Below, piece by piece: positions 32,001 through 33,341 of a stretch of 33,341 bases of DNA; positions within the stretch are counted from its first letter, which is position 1; every line of letters starts with the position of its first letter. The position numbers and the translations under genes were made by a program. The stretch is taken from contig DLMI01000051.1 of NCBI GenBank assembly GCA_002478145.1, positions 1 through 33,341 of the forward strand, written 5' to 3'. The notes under the pieces were generated by a model that made no database searches, had not been told where the DNA came from, and saw only the letters and a list, made by a program, of their open reading frames with translations. Origin of the DNA: Acidobacteria bacterium UBA7540 (lineage in GTDB: Bacteria > Acidobacteriota > Terriglobia > UBA7540).

Positions 32001-32308
32001 TGGGCATCAAGATCCTTGACCTTGGGGGCCGTTTCCTTCTCCAAGTCCTCGAGTTTCTGCTTGAGCGCCAGGAAGTCCGGAGAGTTCTCAGTTGTCTTTT
32101 CCTTGGCGCGCTGAACAGGCAACTGCTTCCTCAGAAAGGCGCTGTACCGCTGGACAAATGCCCTCTGGTAAGCCTTCCAGGGTCGCAAGCCAAAGAATTC
32201 ATCACAGAGAGACCACACCAGAGTAACGAGCAGGAGTACCGAGGCGAGGAGCAGGTACACCGCAAGGGACTGGCTTACGACCGGGTCTTTGTCCGGCGAG
32301 TCAGGCAA
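29093..32308 (-). CDS. membrane-anchored octaheme cytochrome c with coiled coils
   Basis: The 1071-residue protein starts at TTG 32308, chosen because AGGAGGT sits five bases upstream. One membrane helix (about 12-35) is followed by a long charged helical region (about 60-245) likely to be coiled coil. Eight CxxCH heme sites occur in two groups. Group one is at 255, 303, 341 and 369. After a second charged helical stretch (about 385-470), group two is at 538, 681, 810 and 936, each in a class-I-like cytochrome c module. It directly follows the cytochrome b gene (33 bp) and precedes the copper lipoprotein and cox genes, so it should take the cytochrome c1 role and pass electrons towards CuA. 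The final ten or so residues are encoded by a palindromic repeat. The exact combination of coiled coils and eight hemes is not one I can name. Confidence 0.88.
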   Translation of the reverse strand: MPDSPDKDPVVSQSLAVYLLLASVLLLVTLVWSLCDEFFGLRPWKAYQRAFVQRYSAFLRKQLPVQRAKEKTTENSPDFLALKQKLEDLEKETAPKVKDLDAQAALVEARTTALLNMLTTARAYVGSQIYVIEHTSSRRSKQSLQKDLDKYESGPFELTLPPAQPGAKEENLRLTFEALEDKFNDLQQEKGKLLLEKASLLHPVSELQDQVDSYVKDHIDGLTVEALRGLQKKNEDFEVEIKQINNPDAGIVDRCETCHVGIREPVVMTRKDMGGMKDPLSAAFTSHPDTELLRIHDPDRFGCTPCHNGNGMEIARVEKAHGHDEHWLWPLHPMENVEAGCQQCHASDMVLDHAPTLSRGKQLFEWRGCMGCHRYERYDAEPEDLISTQRAIEQLERQGAEEKLEVQKSILAGDQAPDNETAQKLYLKANELQVSISKINLQIDLQNLRAKNLMQDMKKVGPDLKEVRMKLRPEWVPVWLDNPHAFRPTTKMPRFRLDEDELPAVAAFIWQSGLNGQLPQQPGGDPVKGKESFQTRGCLACHSVGEGSNAVGGWFAANLSRVGEKDNYDYLSRWIHDPRQRTSPYCPYEKRDLTADDYKKHGLPFVFDLDHSKCPNDGHELLVEQMTPMPNLRLSWDEARNIASYLMTLKEKDPSSYPPAPYLNDPKMKAEGEEIVRRYGCAGCHEIAGLENEGRIGTELTAEGSKPLEQMDFALFIKQAKEKDWYSHKGFFEHKLAKPELFDAGMIKAEGEELKMPDFDFENKPGEIRDLTTFLIGSVTSQYPERYFYRPADYRRDIQEGWWIVQKYNCMGCHQFTLGQSSVVMNLPQYQTPDGKGQLPPRLLTEGARVNPEWLARFLANPALSEKDTDRDGVRSYLRLRMPTFYFSPIEIRKLVRFFQALSQQAMPYIPVKQEPLTEQEIAMARALFTSPGAPCLKCHAIGSPSHDQYATAPNFLLAADRLKPDWARHWILDPALIDPGTAMPSGLFKLQADHYVFAGPTPPTFKGYDGDHAELLVRYLFELTPQEQQRLIQMSGSNLNPASAKPSTTENRRKPQSGVGAVREPPLQAQ
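29104..29131. repeat. perfect 28-bp palindrome encoding the cytochrome C-terminus
   Basis: The sequence reads GTAGGGGCGGTTCG followed by its exact complement. It lies inside the last codons of the octaheme cytochrome gene (GVGAVREPPL region), just before the stop at 29093-29095. It is related to the 51-bp double-hairpin element in the kinase remnant (1587-1637). Confidence 0.85.
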
Positions 32309-32341
32309 GCCGTACCTCCTGGAGTTGACGGCGATTAGACC

Positions 32342-33277
32342 TTAGACGTTGAACCATGGAGTAACCCAGATGTACTTGATCCGGAACAAATGGCGAATCA
32401 GGATCTTGATCGGTAACAGCAGCATCATGATCAAAAAGACTTGCATGGTTGCATACTGAAGGAAACTCATGCGCGCATAGACTTTCCGGTTGAAGGCCGT
32501 GGCCGTAACGATCTTGTGAAGCCCGAAGCCCGCGGCGGCAAAATACAGTCCCATCGCCATCGCACCCAAAAGGATTTTCCCCCACATGGCGCTTATGCCA
32601 AAAAGGTCGGGGAGGTCGCGGTTCACCTCGAACACCACACGGCTTGGATCCCAGGTCTGCCCCGGCCAGAACCACATCCATCCCGGGCCGCGGATAAAGG
32701 TGCCGATGACCACCATCAGTAGCCACAGGAGCATGAACCCCACACAGAACGTCCCGATGGCGAATTTCCTCTGCTTCAGCGTGTAGTAGCCGGAGCCCAG
32801 CGGATTGGCGTCGATATAAGGGATAATCATCAGTCCGATAATAATAAGTGTCGGCATCACCACACCGGCAATCCAGGGATCGAAGTAGACCAGCATCTCC
32901 TGGAGGCCCAGGAAGTACCAGGGCGCCTTGGCGGGGTTCATGGTCAGGTTGGGGTTGGAAAGCTCCTCGAGCGGGGCATTGAGCGTCAGCGACCAGACCA
33001 TCAGAATGACGGTCAGGATAATCGCCGCCAGGAATTCAATCCGCATCAGGTAAGGCCAGGTTTGCACTTCCCGCGCCCAACCGGGCATCCAGGGCTGCGT
33101 CTTGCGGTGATGCGTCTTGGCAAGTTGCGGGTCAGCTTCAAGCTGCGCAATCAATCGATCGTTGGCACGCGCCTGCCGAATAGCATACCAAGTGTAGAAA
33201 GGTACCAGAAAGAGGATGGCGACAATGGGCACATTATCGGGAGCGGAGATTATTTCCCAGAGTTGACGCCAGTCCAT
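32342..33277 (-). CDS. cytochrome b, C-terminal (subunit IV-like) part of a bc complex
   Basis: The 311-residue protein has about six membrane helices. It matches the C-terminal half of cytochrome b (b6f subunit IV side), extended by an N-terminal helix and about 60 extra residues before the family part. The quinol-site motif, usually P-E/D-W-Y, reads APWYF at 118-122, preceded by NPAK and followed by LGLQEMLVYFDPW. No heme-b histidine pairs are expected in this half. AAGG precedes ATG 33277. The Rieske protein and the heme-carrying N-terminal half should be encoded just upstream, beyond the right edge. The octaheme cytochrome gene follows after 33 bp, almost certainly co-transcribed. Confidence 0.9.
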   Translation of the reverse strand: MDWRQLWEIISAPDNVPIVAILFLVPFYTWYAIRQARANDRLIAQLEADPQLAKTHHRKTQPWMPGWAREVQTWPYLMRIEFLAAIILTVILMVWSLTLNAPLEELSNPNLTMNPAKAPWYFLGLQEMLVYFDPWIAGVVMPTLIIIGLMIIPYIDANPLGSGYYTLKQRKFAIGTFCVGFMLLWLLMVVIGTFIRGPGWMWFWPGQTWDPSRVVFEVNRDLPDLFGISAMWGKILLGAMAMGLYFAAAGFGLHKIVTATAFNRKVYARMSFLQYATMQVFLIMMLLLPIKILIRHLFRIKYIWVTPWFNV

Positions 33278-33289
33278 TTACGAACCTTT

Positions 33290-33341
33290 TTCGAGTCGAG
33301 AGTCGAGGTAAAGGGGTGAAGGGTAAAAGGTAAAGGATAAA
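33290..33341. repeat. iterated AGTCGAG and GGTAAA units at the right edge
   Basis: TCGAGTCGAGAGTCGAG (33290-33306) is followed by GTAAAGGGGTGAAGG and GTAAAAGGTAAAGGATAAA up to the window end. The first units match the arms at 21786-21937. A matching inverted arm, if present, lies outside the window. Confidence 0.6.

Overview
The window looks like a chromosomal segment from an acidobacterium (Acidobacteriota). This is inferred from a 1265-residue Oar-type TonB-dependent receptor with an N-terminal carboxypeptidase-regulatory-like domain, a zinc-ribbon Ser/Thr kinase remnant, a split-cytochrome-b/multiheme-c complex beside an A1-type cytochrome oxidase with two tandem subunit III genes, and spacers packed with hairpin repeats. 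No 16S gene or database match is available, so the assignment is provisional. GC is fairly high and coding is dense.

Layout. (1) Positions 1-2700 are an eroded, repeat-rich edge: a DUF4365 (nuclease-like) gene running off the left end, a Ser/Thr kinase cut off after its N-lobe and carrying in-frame palindromic repeats, then about 840 bp without a gene but with several repeat families, including a three-copy motif that could be a transposon end. (2) 2698-6495 is the outer-membrane receptor. (3) 6684-11416 is a nitrogen-control cluster on the minus strand, amtB-glnB-glnD: ammonium channel, PII protein and the enzyme that uridylylates PII. (4) 12087-14252 holds an orphan MttB-family methyltransferase and a secreted SRPBCC protein. 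(5) 14311-17907 is a small sugar-phosphate group: galT on the minus strand, then a BadF-type sugar kinase and a two-SIS-domain NagB-II-like protein on the plus strand. (6) 18059-33277 is one long respiratory region, almost entirely on the minus strand. In transcription order it encodes a cytochrome b C-terminal subunit, an octaheme cytochrome c with long coiled coils, a cupredoxin-like lipoprotein, CoxB, a VOC protein, CoxA, two CoxC proteins, a CoxD-like subunit IV, a small CxxC membrane protein, heme A synthase (CtaA), heme O synthase (CtaB), a two-TM protein, a DUF420 protein and a zinc-ribbon protein. One plus-strand four-cysteine gene (19540-19923) interrupts it.

How it works together (inference). 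Quinol would be oxidised by a bc-type complex whose Rieske and cytochrome b N-terminal genes should lie just past the right edge. Electrons would pass through the octaheme cytochrome, possibly via the copper lipoprotein, to CuA of CoxB and then to the heme a/a3-CuB site of CoxA. CtaA and CtaB make the heme A. CoxB has no fused cytochrome c domain, so the octaheme protein or the lipoprotein is the natural electron donor within the cluster.

The most unusual non-coding signal is in the spacers. Many hold short units of about 6-8 bases, iterated a few times and often arranged as inverted arms around a GC-rich core. Different spacers use different units (TCGAAA, AGTCGAG, GTGAAT, ACAACTG, CTTGGTG and others). 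Several arms run into the ends of genes and supply stop codons or C-terminal residues. They recall the heptameric STRR repeats of cyanobacteria, but here they form inverted arms.
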